This document shows, one piece after another, positions 1-5,829 of a stretch of DNA of 9,161 nucleotides. The DNA lies in the NCBI GenBank assembly GCA_902782915.1, contig CACZOV010000091.1:1-9161 (forward strand). Reading direction: 5' to 3'. The DNA comes from an uncultured Erysipelotrichaceae bacterium. Its GTDB lineage: Bacteria > Bacillota_I > Bacilli_A > RF39 > UBA660. Under the pieces are notes generated by a model that saw nothing but the letters and a program-made list of their open reading frames with translations, searched no databases and was not told where the DNA came from. The stretch's first letter is position 1; every line of letters starts with the position of its first letter. The position numbers were made by a program, and so were the translations under genes.

Positions 1-706
1 AGAAAATGCAACAAGAACTAATATGTACTATGTAACTGAACGTTGGTTAGGTGGAACTCTTACTAATTTTAAAACAATTAGATCAAGAGTTAAGAGACTT
101 GAAGAACTTGAAAAAATGCAAAATGATGGAACATTTGATTTACTTCCTAAAAAAGAAGTTGCATTATTAAACAAAGAATATGAGAAATTAAATCGTTATT
201 TATGTGGTATTCGTGAAATGAAAGAATTACCTAAAGCAATGATTGTTGTTGATCCAAAACAAGAAGAAATTGCAATTAAAGAAGCACATAAATTAGGAAT
301 TAAAACATTTGGTATTGTAGATACAAATTGTGATCCAGAAGTACTTGATTATCCAATTCCAGGAAATGATGATGCAGTTCGTGCGGTTAAAGTAGTTTTA
401 AATGCTTTAACAAATGCAATTGCTGAAGTAAATGGATGTGAGATAGTTGATGTTATAGGTGAAGAAGATAAAAAAGTAGAAAACACTAAAGAAGTTAAAG
501 AAACAAAAAAAGTATCTAAGAAAGCTGAAAATGAAGAAAAAGAATCTTTAGTAGTAGAAGTAAAAGAAGAAATTAAAGACTCTGATAAAGAAGTTTCTAA
601 TATTAAAAGTTTAACTTTAACAGAACTTAAAGAACTTGCAAAATCTCGTGGGGTTAAAGGTTATTCAAAAATGAAAAAAGATGAATTATTAGAAGTATTA
701 AAATAG
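1..706 (+). CDS. rpsB: 30S ribosomal protein S2, 5'-truncated, with extra C-terminal Rho_N/SAP-like domain
   Basis: Small-subunit ribosomal protein S2. The reading frame is open from base 2, so the ATG at 23 is an internal Met and the true start lies outside the window; roughly the first 95 residues are missing. Seen (counting Met at 23 as 1): RWLGGTLTNF at 7-16, DGTFDLLPKKE at 35-45, IVDPKQEEIAIKEA around 75-88, GIVDTNCDP at 97-105 and IPGNDDAVRAV at 112-122, all close to Bacillus S2. After about residue 146 the protein departs from the usual short acidic tail. There is a Lys/Glu-rich linker (147-194), then LTLTELKELAKSRG-VKGYSKMKKDELLEVLK (197-227), which has the pattern of Rho N-terminal/SAP helix-extended-loop-helix modules. 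Such modules often bind nucleic acid; that role here is inferred. The stop overlaps the AGGAGG (705-710) of tsf, so the two genes form the classical rpsB-tsf operon. Confidence 0.97.
   Translation, partial: ENATRTNMYYVTERWLGGTLTNFKTIRSRVKRLEELEKMQNDGTFDLLPKKEVALLNKEYEKLNRYLCGIREMKELPKAMIVVDPKQEEIAIKEAHKLGIKTFGIVDTNCDPEVLDYPIPGNDDAVRAVKVVLNALTNAIAEVNGCEIVDVIGEEDKKVENTKEVKETKKVSKKAENEEKESLVVEVKEEIKDSDKEVSNIKSLTLTELKELAKSRGVKGYSKMKKDELLEVLK
608..703 (+). other. Rho_N/SAP-like domain-coding segment at the C-terminus of S2
   Basis: The segment encodes a 32-residue module beginning SLTLTELKELAKSRG and ending KKDELLEVLK. The spacing of hydrophobic residues, a GYSKMKK-type turn and the second helix match the general Rho N-terminal/SAP pattern (L-x-eLkelAk-x-rg-v-x-gysk-x-kKdeLl). 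It is separated from the ribosomal S2 core by about 48 charged residues with no obvious fold. Nucleic-acid binding is known for relatives of this fold and is only inferred here. Confidence 0.6.
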
Positions 707-714
707 GAGGAATT

Positions 715-1590
715 ATGTTTAGTGCAAGTGATGTTAAATCATTAAGAGAAAAAACAGGTGCTGGAATGCTTGATTGTAAAAAAGCACTTGAAGCATGTGA
801 AGGTTCTCTTGATAAAGCAATTGATTGGCTTCGTGAAAAAGGAACTATTAAAGCTGCCAAAAAAAGTGATCGTATAGCTGCTGAGGGGTTAAGTCAAATT
901 TATATTTCTTCAAATAAAGCAGTTATTTTAGAAATAAATTGTGAAACAGACTTTGTTGCCAAAAATGAAGAATTTGTAAATGTTGTTGATAAAATTGGAA
1001 AAGCCATTTTAGATAATGATGTAAATAGTAATGAAGAAGTTTTAAATATCAAAATTGATAATCAAACTGTTGAAGAATTAATTATCGCTTTAACTTCTAA
1101 ATTAGGAGAAAAAATAAGCTTTAGAAGATTTAAAACACTGAAAAAGAAAGATACAGAACAATTTGGTTCTTACTTACATATGGGTGGAAGAATTGCATCT
1201 TTAGTTGTTATAGAGGGAGGATCATCTTCTGTTGCTAAAGAAGTTGCTATGCATGCAGCTGCAATGAGACCTTTATATGTAAATTCTAGTGAGGTTCCAA
1301 CTGACGTTCTTGAAAAAGAAAAAGAAATAATGCGTCAAGAACTTTTAAACGAAGGAAAACCAGCTGATAAAATAGAAAACATTTTAGTTGGAAAAGTTCG
1401 TAAGTATTATGAAGAAGTTTGTCTTGAAGATCAAATTTTTGTAAAAGCAGAAAATAAAGAGACAGTTTCTAAATACTTAGAAATGAATGGGGCAAAACTT
1501 GTTAACATGATTCGTTTTGAAGTTGGAGAAGGAATAGAAAAAAGACAAGATAATTTCCGTGATGAAGTTATGAGTCAAGTTAATGGTTAA
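715..1590 (+). CDS. tsf: Translation elongation factor Ts (EF-Ts)
   Basis: Nucleotide exchange factor that releases GDP from EF-Tu; cytoplasmic. At 291 residues it has the normal length for bacterial EF-Ts. Visible landmarks are the N-terminal UBA-like region (VKSLREKTGAGMLDCKKALE, 8-27), the EF-Tu-contacting TDFVAKNEEF motif (78-87), the core motif HMGGRIASLVVIEGG (155-169), AMHAAAMRP (178-186), and the dimerisation/core region with GKPADKIENILVGKV (214-228) and LEDQIFV (237-243). The start at 715 follows AGGAGG (705-710) with 4 nt spacing and lies 8 nt after the rpsB stop, indicating co-transcription and probably coupled translation. A strong hairpin-T terminator begins at its stop codon. 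Nothing is missing from the family core. Confidence 0.98.
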   Translation: MFSASDVKSLREKTGAGMLDCKKALEACEGSLDKAIDWLREKGTIKAAKKSDRIAAEGLSQIYISSNKAVILEINCETDFVAKNEEFVNVVDKIGKAILDNDVNSNEEVLNIKIDNQTVEELIIALTSKLGEKISFRRFKTLKKKDTEQFGSYLHMGGRIASLVVIEGGSSSVAKEVAMHAAAMRPLYVNSSEVPTDVLEKEKEIMRQELLNEGKPADKIENILVGKVRKYYEEVCLEDQIFVKAENKETVSKYLEMNGAKLVNMIRFEVGEGIEKRQDNFRDEVMSQVNG

Positions 1591-1617
1591 GAGCAAAATT
1601 ACTTGCTCTTTTTTTTT
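1589..1617 (+). terminator. Rho-independent terminator of rpsB-tsf
   Basis: The arms AAGAGCAA (1589-1596) and TTGCTCTT (1603-1610) pair perfectly over 8 bp around a 6-nt loop (AATTAC). An uninterrupted T-run follows to 1617. The stem starts inside the tsf stop codon. Confidence 0.93.
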
Positions 1618-1631
1618 ATATATTGTATAAT
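1603..1631 (+). promoter_or_regulatory. Sigma-A-type promoter overlapping the tsf terminator
   Basis: A perfect -10 TATAAT lies at 1626-1631. Exactly 17 bp upstream is TTGCTC (1603-1608), a 4/6 match to TTGACA that forms the descending arm of the tsf terminator; the T-run serves as the spacer. The expected start near 1638 leaves about 20 nt of leader containing the AAGGGAG ribosome binding site (1646-1652) for the ATG at 1659. Confidence 0.65.
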
Positions 1632-1658
1632 TAAATAAAATTTTTAAGGGAGTTCATT

Positions 1659-4061
1659 ATGAATAAAGATAATAATTTAGATGAAGTTATGAATGCTTTA
1701 GAAAAAAATCCTTCAATTTTTTCTAAATTAAGTTTAGAAATGCAAAAAAAAATAGTAAATAAATTTGAAAATCGATTTATAGCATATTTAGATACACCAA
1801 CTGAATTTTTAGAAAGTCCAGTAGTTGCTCTTTCAAATATTAAAAATAATGTGAAAAAGTTAGATTATTTTTCAGAAAAGGCAATTACAGATGAAGTTGC
1901 ATATGCAGCAATTGAAAATGGCTATTATTATGATTATTTTACTTCAAGATCCGTATTAAGTAATCCAATTATTTCTTTATATTTAGTAAAAAAAGATTTA
2001 AAGATTTTTTCAAAGGTTTTAATGAAAGGTCTAAGTCGTGAACTTATAGAATATGTTTTAGAAAATGGCTATGTTGTTAAGAAAGATGATCGATTATTAC
2101 AATTAAATATAGGATTAGATCTTATTATAAAACGTGATCCATCTTTACTTAATTATATTCCTTCTAATAATATAACTAAAGAAATTGTTTCGCTTGCAGC
2201 ATCAAATGGATTTCAATTTGACTTTCATGGAGATCGAACTGAAAAAAAACATTTAAGTACTTATGAAAGTTTTACAGATGATATTGAATATACCATAAAT
2301 AATAATTTATATTTATTAAAATATGATGAACTTGTTTTTAGTAGTTACTTAAAAAATCCTAACATTTTATTAGAAGAAAAAATACCTAAAGAAAATATAT
2401 ATCTAGAATATATGGTAAATGACTTTATAAATAACAAAAGAAAAATAACCTTTTTAAGAAATATAGATTTATTAGAAAACAAAAAATTTAAAGACTATTT
2501 TTTTAAAGAATTATTTCCATCTTATAAATCTCAAGAATTATTAAAGTATTACTTAAATATTTTTGAAGAAGAAGATATTTATTTAAATATAAAAAAAATT
2601 TCTTATTTATTAAAAGATGATTTTGCTAGTTTATTTAATGATGATTTATATTTTTTTATAAAATATTTAATTATTCCAAAATATGATTTTGATATTTTAA
2701 ATTTATTAGAAAAAGTTAATCCTAAAGATTTATATAATTTTATTAATCAAATGTCTTATTATCGAAAAGATGAATTTAGACCTGTCTTTTTACTAAAGGT
2801 ATGTTCATTTTTAGAAAAATATGAATTTTTGTTAATAGAGATTAATAATTCTTCTTTAAAAGAATTATATGAAAACATAAATTTTTGCTTAGATACTTGT
2901 GATATAGAAATTAATTCTTTAGAAGATCTAAAAGAATTAAGATTGAAAAGATTTTTCTTAATAAAAGAAAAAAATATTTCAATAAAAGAAAAAGTATTTC
3001 AATATTTTTATGGAGCTGATCTTATTAACGTAAAAATGTTTTTGATAGAGTATATGAATCCTTTAAAGTGGAAATTTCTAAAAAATAAGTATTCAATTTG
3101 TTCTAATTATTTAGAATATGAACTTCAAATAGAAAAAATGGCAATGTTATATCAAGCAAATGATCGAGAATTAGCTTTATATTTTAATAATTTTAGTAAT
3201 TTTGTGCCATGTTCATTAGAGCAATTAAAAGTTTTAACCAATCAAATATTTGCAAATATCTATAATACTAATTTAGTAGATTTAAAAAGTATTCCTAAAA
3301 CAGTTCAGAGCGATATTAACGTATATAATTTAAATGGGTGTGATTTTTCATTTTTTGCTCATGTTGTAAATGCCTGCGATTATAGTTATACAGGAGAAGG
3401 TTATCATTATGATTTAAAATATAAAAAAAAAGATGGAAAGATGGAAGGAAAAAGCTATTTGTGTTTGTCTTATTTAAATCAAAACAGTTTAAATTTAATT
3501 TTAAATTCTGATGATTCAATTGTTATTTTATATCAAAATATTGCTTTCGAACAATTATTTGCAATGTCATATCAAGATACAAACTGCTTTGGAGAAGATG
3601 ATTTTTCTTTAAATGTTAGAACATCTAATTTAAATTATTTACCTCCTATTGAAATGGCTTATAAAACACGTGGATATAGTGAATTTGATTTTTATCGAGA
3701 AAATAGTTTAAAAGAGGCAATGAAACCTTTTGCACTTCTAGTTTTTAGTGATTCTAAAGATAAACATTATGAACTTGCTAAAAAATTAAAAATTCCAATT
3801 ATTCAAATAGATAAAAATATTTATTTACAAAAACAAAATGAAAATTATATTTTATATAAAAATGAAGTATTGAGTGGAAATTTAAAACATTTAGAGGAGT
3901 TATTTGGACTATCATATTCTTTAAATAAAAAATTATCTTTAGAAGAAATAGAAATAATACTATCTTTTCTAAAAGATGAAGAAAAAGAAAAAATAGCTTA
4001 TTTAATGCACTGTTATGACTATCAAAGTTATGATTTTTTGAAAGAAAATTTAAAAAAATAA
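1659..4061 (+). CDS. Large protein of unknown function: N-terminal helical repeats plus C-terminal globular domain (800 aa)
   Basis: No named family is recognised with confidence. The protein is hydrophilic, Lys/Glu/Asn/Tyr-rich, and has no signal peptide or clear membrane helix, so it is probably cytoplasmic. Residues about 53-190 contain three degenerate helical repeats spaced 47-49 residues, each with a run such as NPIISLYLVKKDLKIF, a short turn, then a helix ending in ENG or SNG plus aromatic residues (86-88, 135-137, 182-184). They recall DUF4116-type repeats, but this is pattern memory only. Residues 190-540 look helical. A separate domain covers about 555-720: FFAHVVNACDY (565-575, with His568), NLNYLPPIEM (657-666) followed by KTRGYSEFDF (669-678), and PFALLVFSD...KKLKIPIIQID (690-716), the last resembling an alpha/beta core element. 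The start at 1659 has AAGGGAG (1646-1652). It has its own promoter and terminator, so it appears to be a single-gene transcript. Confidence 0.9.
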   Translation: MNKDNNLDEVMNALEKNPSIFSKLSLEMQKKIVNKFENRFIAYLDTPTEFLESPVVALSNIKNNVKKLDYFSEKAITDEVAYAAIENGYYYDYFTSRSVLSNPIISLYLVKKDLKIFSKVLMKGLSRELIEYVLENGYVVKKDDRLLQLNIGLDLIIKRDPSLLNYIPSNNITKEIVSLAASNGFQFDFHGDRTEKKHLSTYESFTDDIEYTINNNLYLLKYDELVFSSYLKNPNILLEEKIPKENIYLEYMVNDFINNKRKITFLRNIDLLENKKFKDYFFKELFPSYKSQELLKYYLNIFEEEDIYLNIKKISYLLKDDFASLFNDDLYFFIKYLIIPKYDFDILNLLEKVNPKDLYNFINQMSYYRKDEFRPVFLLKVCSFLEKYEFLLIEINNSSLKELYENINFCLDTCDIEINSLEDLKELRLKRFFLIKEKNISIKEKVFQYFYGADLINVKMFLIEYMNPLKWKFLKNKYSICSNYLEYELQIEKMAMLYQANDRELALYFNNFSNFVPCSLEQLKVLTNQIFANIYNTNLVDLKSIPKTVQSDINVYNLNGCDFSFFAHVVNACDYSYTGEGYHYDLKYKKKDGKMEGKSYLCLSYLNQNSLNLILNSDDSIVILYQNIAFEQLFAMSYQDTNCFGEDDFSLNVRTSNLNYLPPIEMAYKTRGYSEFDFYRENSLKEAMKPFALLVFSDSKDKHYELAKKLKIPIIQIDKNIYLQKQNENYILYKNEVLSGNLKHLEELFGLSYSLNKKLSLEEIEIILSFLKDEEKEKIAYLMHCYDYQSYDFLKENLKK

Positions 4062-4091
4062 GATAAATCATTGATTTTCTTATTTTTTTTT
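4058..4091 (+). terminator. Rho-independent terminator after the 800-residue gene
   Basis: The 5' arm is ATAAGA plus AAATC (4058-4063 and 4065-4069, with one bulged T). It pairs with GATTT plus TCTTAT (4073-4083) around a 3-nt loop. A run of nine T follows (4083-4091). The stem begins one base before the stop codon. Confidence 0.85.
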
Positions 4092-4099
4092 GTTATTAT
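4071..4099 (+). promoter_or_regulatory. Probable sigma-A-type promoter inside and after the preceding terminator
   Basis: TTGATT (4071-4076, 4/6 to TTGACA) lies 17 bp before TATTAT (4094-4099, 5/6 to TATAAT). The -35 box is part of the terminator loop and 3' arm, and the T-run is the spacer, as in the promoter after tsf. Transcription would begin near 4106, 35 nt before the ATG at 4141. The region is very AT-rich, so chance matches are likely. Confidence 0.4.
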
Positions 4100-4140
4100 T
4101 TATATATAGTAAAAGTAGAATAGATTGGGAGATGGAATTT

Positions 4141-4905
4141 ATGTTTAAAGATTTTAATTTAAATTGGTTTACTACAACACCAGGTATATTAACAATATTA
4201 GGTTGTTTATTAATAATAATAGCAATTGTTATACTTATATCATCATTTAGTGGTGGAAAAAAGAAAAAAGATGGAGATGAAGTTACAGAAACTACACCAA
4301 TTCCGGATATGAATACGGTTGGAAATAATATGCCAGAAGTACAAGCCACTGAGACTACTCCAGTAGAAGTTGCTCCAGTAAATGTTGAGCCAGTTGCAAC
4401 ACCAGTAGAGGTTGCTCCAGTAAGTGTTGAGCCAGTTGTAACTCCAGTAGAGGTTGCTCCAGTAAGTGTTGAGCCAGTTGTAACTCCAGTAGAGGTTGCT
4501 CCAGTAAATGTTGAACCAGTTGCAACACCAGTAGAAGTTGCTCCAGTAAGTGTTGAACCAGTTGCAACACCAGTAGAGGTTGCTCCAGTAAATGTTGAAC
4601 CAGTTGCAACACCAGTAGAGGTTGCTCCAGTAAATGTTGAACCTGTTGTTACAAATTTACCAAATCAAGCAACATATACAGGAATTAATATAGAACCTAG
4701 TATTCAACCATTACCTACAACTCAAGAAGAAAATACAACTAATTTACCATATGGTGGAGTTAGTCCAACAGTTGAACCTATCAATGTAAATCCACCAGAA
4801 AAAAAAGTTATTTATGGTGGAGCAGATCCATTAGTTGGAACTGGAGTAATTCCTTCTATTAATAGTAATGTTGAAAAAAAATCTGAAGAAATAGAATCAT
4901 TATAA
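4141..4905 (+). CDS. Single-pass membrane protein with seven 14-residue Pro/Val/Glu repeats (254 aa)
   Basis: Function unknown. The ATG at 4141 is preferred because GGGAG (4127-4131) lies 9 nt upstream; the in-frame ATG at 4132 directly abuts that site, and a longer TTG start at 4090 would fall in the terminator T-run. A hydrophobic helix (GILTILGCLLIIIAIVILISSF, about 15-36) is followed by GGKKKKDGDE. The positive-inside rule therefore suggests that the long tail faces the cytoplasm, with only about 14 residues outside; the reverse is possible. Residues 73-170 are seven tandem copies of TPVEVAP-V(N/S)VEP-V(A/V), likely extended and proline-rich. The tail ends with two YGG-containing segments (PYGGVSP and VIYGGADP). 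The cvpA-like gene starts 14 nt downstream, so the two are almost certainly co-transcribed. The repeats could be a spacer or a multivalent binding scaffold; this is inference. Confidence 0.85.
   Translation: MFKDFNLNWFTTTPGILTILGCLLIIIAIVILISSFSGGKKKKDGDEVTETTPIPDMNTVGNNMPEVQATETTPVEVAPVNVEPVATPVEVAPVSVEPVVTPVEVAPVSVEPVVTPVEVAPVNVEPVATPVEVAPVSVEPVATPVEVAPVNVEPVATPVEVAPVNVEPVVTNLPNQATYTGINIEPSIQPLPTTQEENTTNLPYGGVSPTVEPINVNPPEKKVIYGGADPLVGTGVIPSINSNVEKKSEEIESL
4357..4650 (+). repeat. Seven tandem 42-bp repeats coding a 14-residue unit
   Basis: The units begin at 4357, 4399, 4441, 4483, 4525, 4567 and 4609, each exactly 42 bp with no spacer. They differ only at a few sites: Asn/Ser (AAT/AGT) and Ala/Val (GCA/GTA, GTT in the last unit), plus silent GAA/GAG, ACA/ACT and CCA/CCT changes. 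Because the unit is a multiple of three, copy-number change by slippage or recombination would keep the frame. Confidence 0.97.
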
Positions 4906-4919
4906 GAAAGGATTAAATT

Positions 4920-5621
4920 ATGAATATAGTAGATTATATTATCATTATTTTCATTTTAGTATCTGGAATTGTTGGAGCAAGAAGAGGAGTATTTAAACAA
5001 TTAGTTATATGTCTTGGAACAATTTTAGTTTTTTACTTAGCTTATAAGTTTAAAGATCCTTTAGGAAATTTCTTTCTTTTAAAGTTTCCAATGTTTGATT
5101 TTCCAAATTTATTTAAAGGAGTTATTACTTTAAATGTTTTAGTTTATCAATTATTAGCTTTTGTTTTAGTTCTTGCCGTTTTGTTAGTTATATTTGAAGT
5201 TATATTATCAATTACTGGTTTATTTGAAAAATTATTAAAAATTACTATTATTTTAGGAATTCCTTCTAAGATATTAGGATTCATTGGTGGTTTATTAGAA
5301 GGGTACGTAATTGCTTTTGTTATTTTATTCTTTTTAACCCAACCAGCATTTAGTTTTCATTATTTTATGGAGAGTAAATATGCAAATGCTATTTTAACAT
5401 CCTCACCAGTTTTAACAAATATTACAGGTAATACTGTAGATACATTCAAAAGTATATATGAATTAAAAGATGAAAAAGATACAACTCTTTTAAATCAAAA
5501 AACATTAGATATTATGTTAGATAAAGAGATCGTCAATGTTGAAACTATTGAAGAATTATATGAAAGTAATAAATTTGGATTTGATGGAATAGAAAATATA
5601 ATTAATAAATATAAAAAATAG
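4920..5621 (+). CDS. CvpA-family integral membrane protein
   Basis: Multi-pass membrane protein of the CvpA (colicin V production) family; the biochemical role is unsettled in general, with links to envelope function and stress tolerance. The N-terminus MNIVDYIIIIFILVSGIVGARRGVFKQL shows the family pattern: a first helix, then G-x-RRG (Arg21, Arg22, Gly23), then a second helix (about 26-43). A third long helix spans about 70-98. The second family signature is LGIPSKILGFIGGLLEGYVIAF (112-133), running into a fourth helix. The C-terminal 85 residues (149-233) are soluble, charged and not conserved as far as I can see. At 233 residues it is longer than typical CvpA proteins of about 160-180. GAAAGGA (4906-4912) precedes the ATG. 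The close upstream partner is the repeat-bearing membrane protein, which suggests a joint envelope function (inference). Confidence 0.85.
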   Translation: MNIVDYIIIIFILVSGIVGARRGVFKQLVICLGTILVFYLAYKFKDPLGNFFLLKFPMFDFPNLFKGVITLNVLVYQLLAFVLVLAVLLVIFEVILSITGLFEKLLKITIILGIPSKILGFIGGLLEGYVIAFVILFFLTQPAFSFHYFMESKYANAILTSSPVLTNITGNTVDTFKSIYELKDEKDTTLLNQKTLDIMLDKEIVNVETIEELYESNKFGFDGIENIINKYKK

Positions 5622-5643
5622 TAAATTTTATTTACTATTTTTT
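5613..5643 (+). terminator. AT-only hairpin after the cvpA-like gene: weak terminator or attenuator
   Basis: AAAAAATAGTAAA (5613-5625) pairs perfectly over 13 bp with TTTACTATTTTTT (5631-5643) around TTTTA, and contains the stop codon. The T-run is mostly part of the stem, and only one G-C pair is present. It could reduce, rather than fully block, transcription into the next gene, which starts 24 nt beyond it and has no visible promoter in that gap. Confidence 0.5.
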
Positions 5644-5650
5644 AAAATTT

Positions 5651-5658
5651 AAAAGGAG
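5651..5658 (+). promoter_or_regulatory. Ribosome binding site deciding a TTG start
   Basis: AAAAGGAG lies 9 nt upstream of the TTG at 5668. It is among the clearest Shine-Dalgarno sequences in the window and supports translation of the small gene at 5668. Confidence 0.8.
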
Positions 5659-5667
5659 TTGAATAAA

Positions 5668-5829
5668 TTGGAAATAAAAAAAATTATAGTTGATAATGAG
5701 GAAATAGAATATGCATTAAATATTGATAAAGAATATTTTGAAAAAAATACAGATTTACAAGATACCTTAGATTTATCTTTAAATTTAAAAGATCTTCAAC
5801 AAGAGGAAACTGATGAACAAAACAAATGA
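5668..5829 (+). CDS. Small acidic protein of unknown function (53 aa, TTG start)
   Basis: A short gene easily missed because it starts with TTG and is under 60 codons. It reads MEIKKIIVDNEEIEYALNID, then KEYFEKNTDLQDTLDLSLNL, then KDLQQEETDEQNK and a TGA stop. A strong AAAAGGAG ribosome binding site sits 9 nt before the start. The last 17 nt overlap the start of the next gene (ATG at 5813) in a different frame, and that gene's own AGAGGA site lies inside this one. This arrangement strongly suggests translational coupling and a shared role or fixed ratio with the 403-residue protein. The protein is markedly acidic with no Cys, Trp, signal peptide or membrane segment. Its size and charge would suit a binding partner or chaperone, but I recognise no family. 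Confidence 0.75.
   Translation: MEIKKIIVDNEEIEYALNIDKEYFEKNTDLQDTLDLSLNLKDLQQEETDEQNK

Noticed and set aside
23..25. ATG as the rpsB start
   Set aside because: The frame is open to the window edge with residues typical of S2 before it, and it would remove the first third of the protein.
654..860. Minus-strand open frame opposite rpsB/tsf
   Set aside because: It is antisense to two well-supported genes, with no ribosome binding site or recognisable product.
4090..4140. Upstream starts (TTG 4090, ATG 4132) for the repeat protein
   Set aside because: 4090 lies in the terminator T-run upstream of the likely transcription start. ATG 4132 directly abuts GGGAG, whereas ATG 4141 has proper 9-nt spacing.
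3316..4349. Minus-strand open frames at 3316-3519, 3799-4071 and 4080-4349
   Set aside because: They are low-complexity Phe/Leu/Asn/Ile translations typical of the reverse of AT-rich coding sequence, without start signals.
4355..4612. Antisense open frame of Leu/Gln-rich repeats
   Set aside because: It is the complement of the 42-bp repeat array; a repeat of length divisible by three without stops stays open on both strands. It has no ribosome binding site.
4357..4650. CRISPR-like array
   Set aside because: The repeats are contiguous with no spacers, lie in frame inside a gene and encode a regular peptide.
5827..5829. UGA read as tryptophan (Mollicute code), extending the small gene
   Set aside because: All tryptophans in the recognised proteins use UGG, and the tag-bearing tmRNA and Bacillus-like genes fit the standard code; reading through would only extend the small frame inside the overlapping gene.
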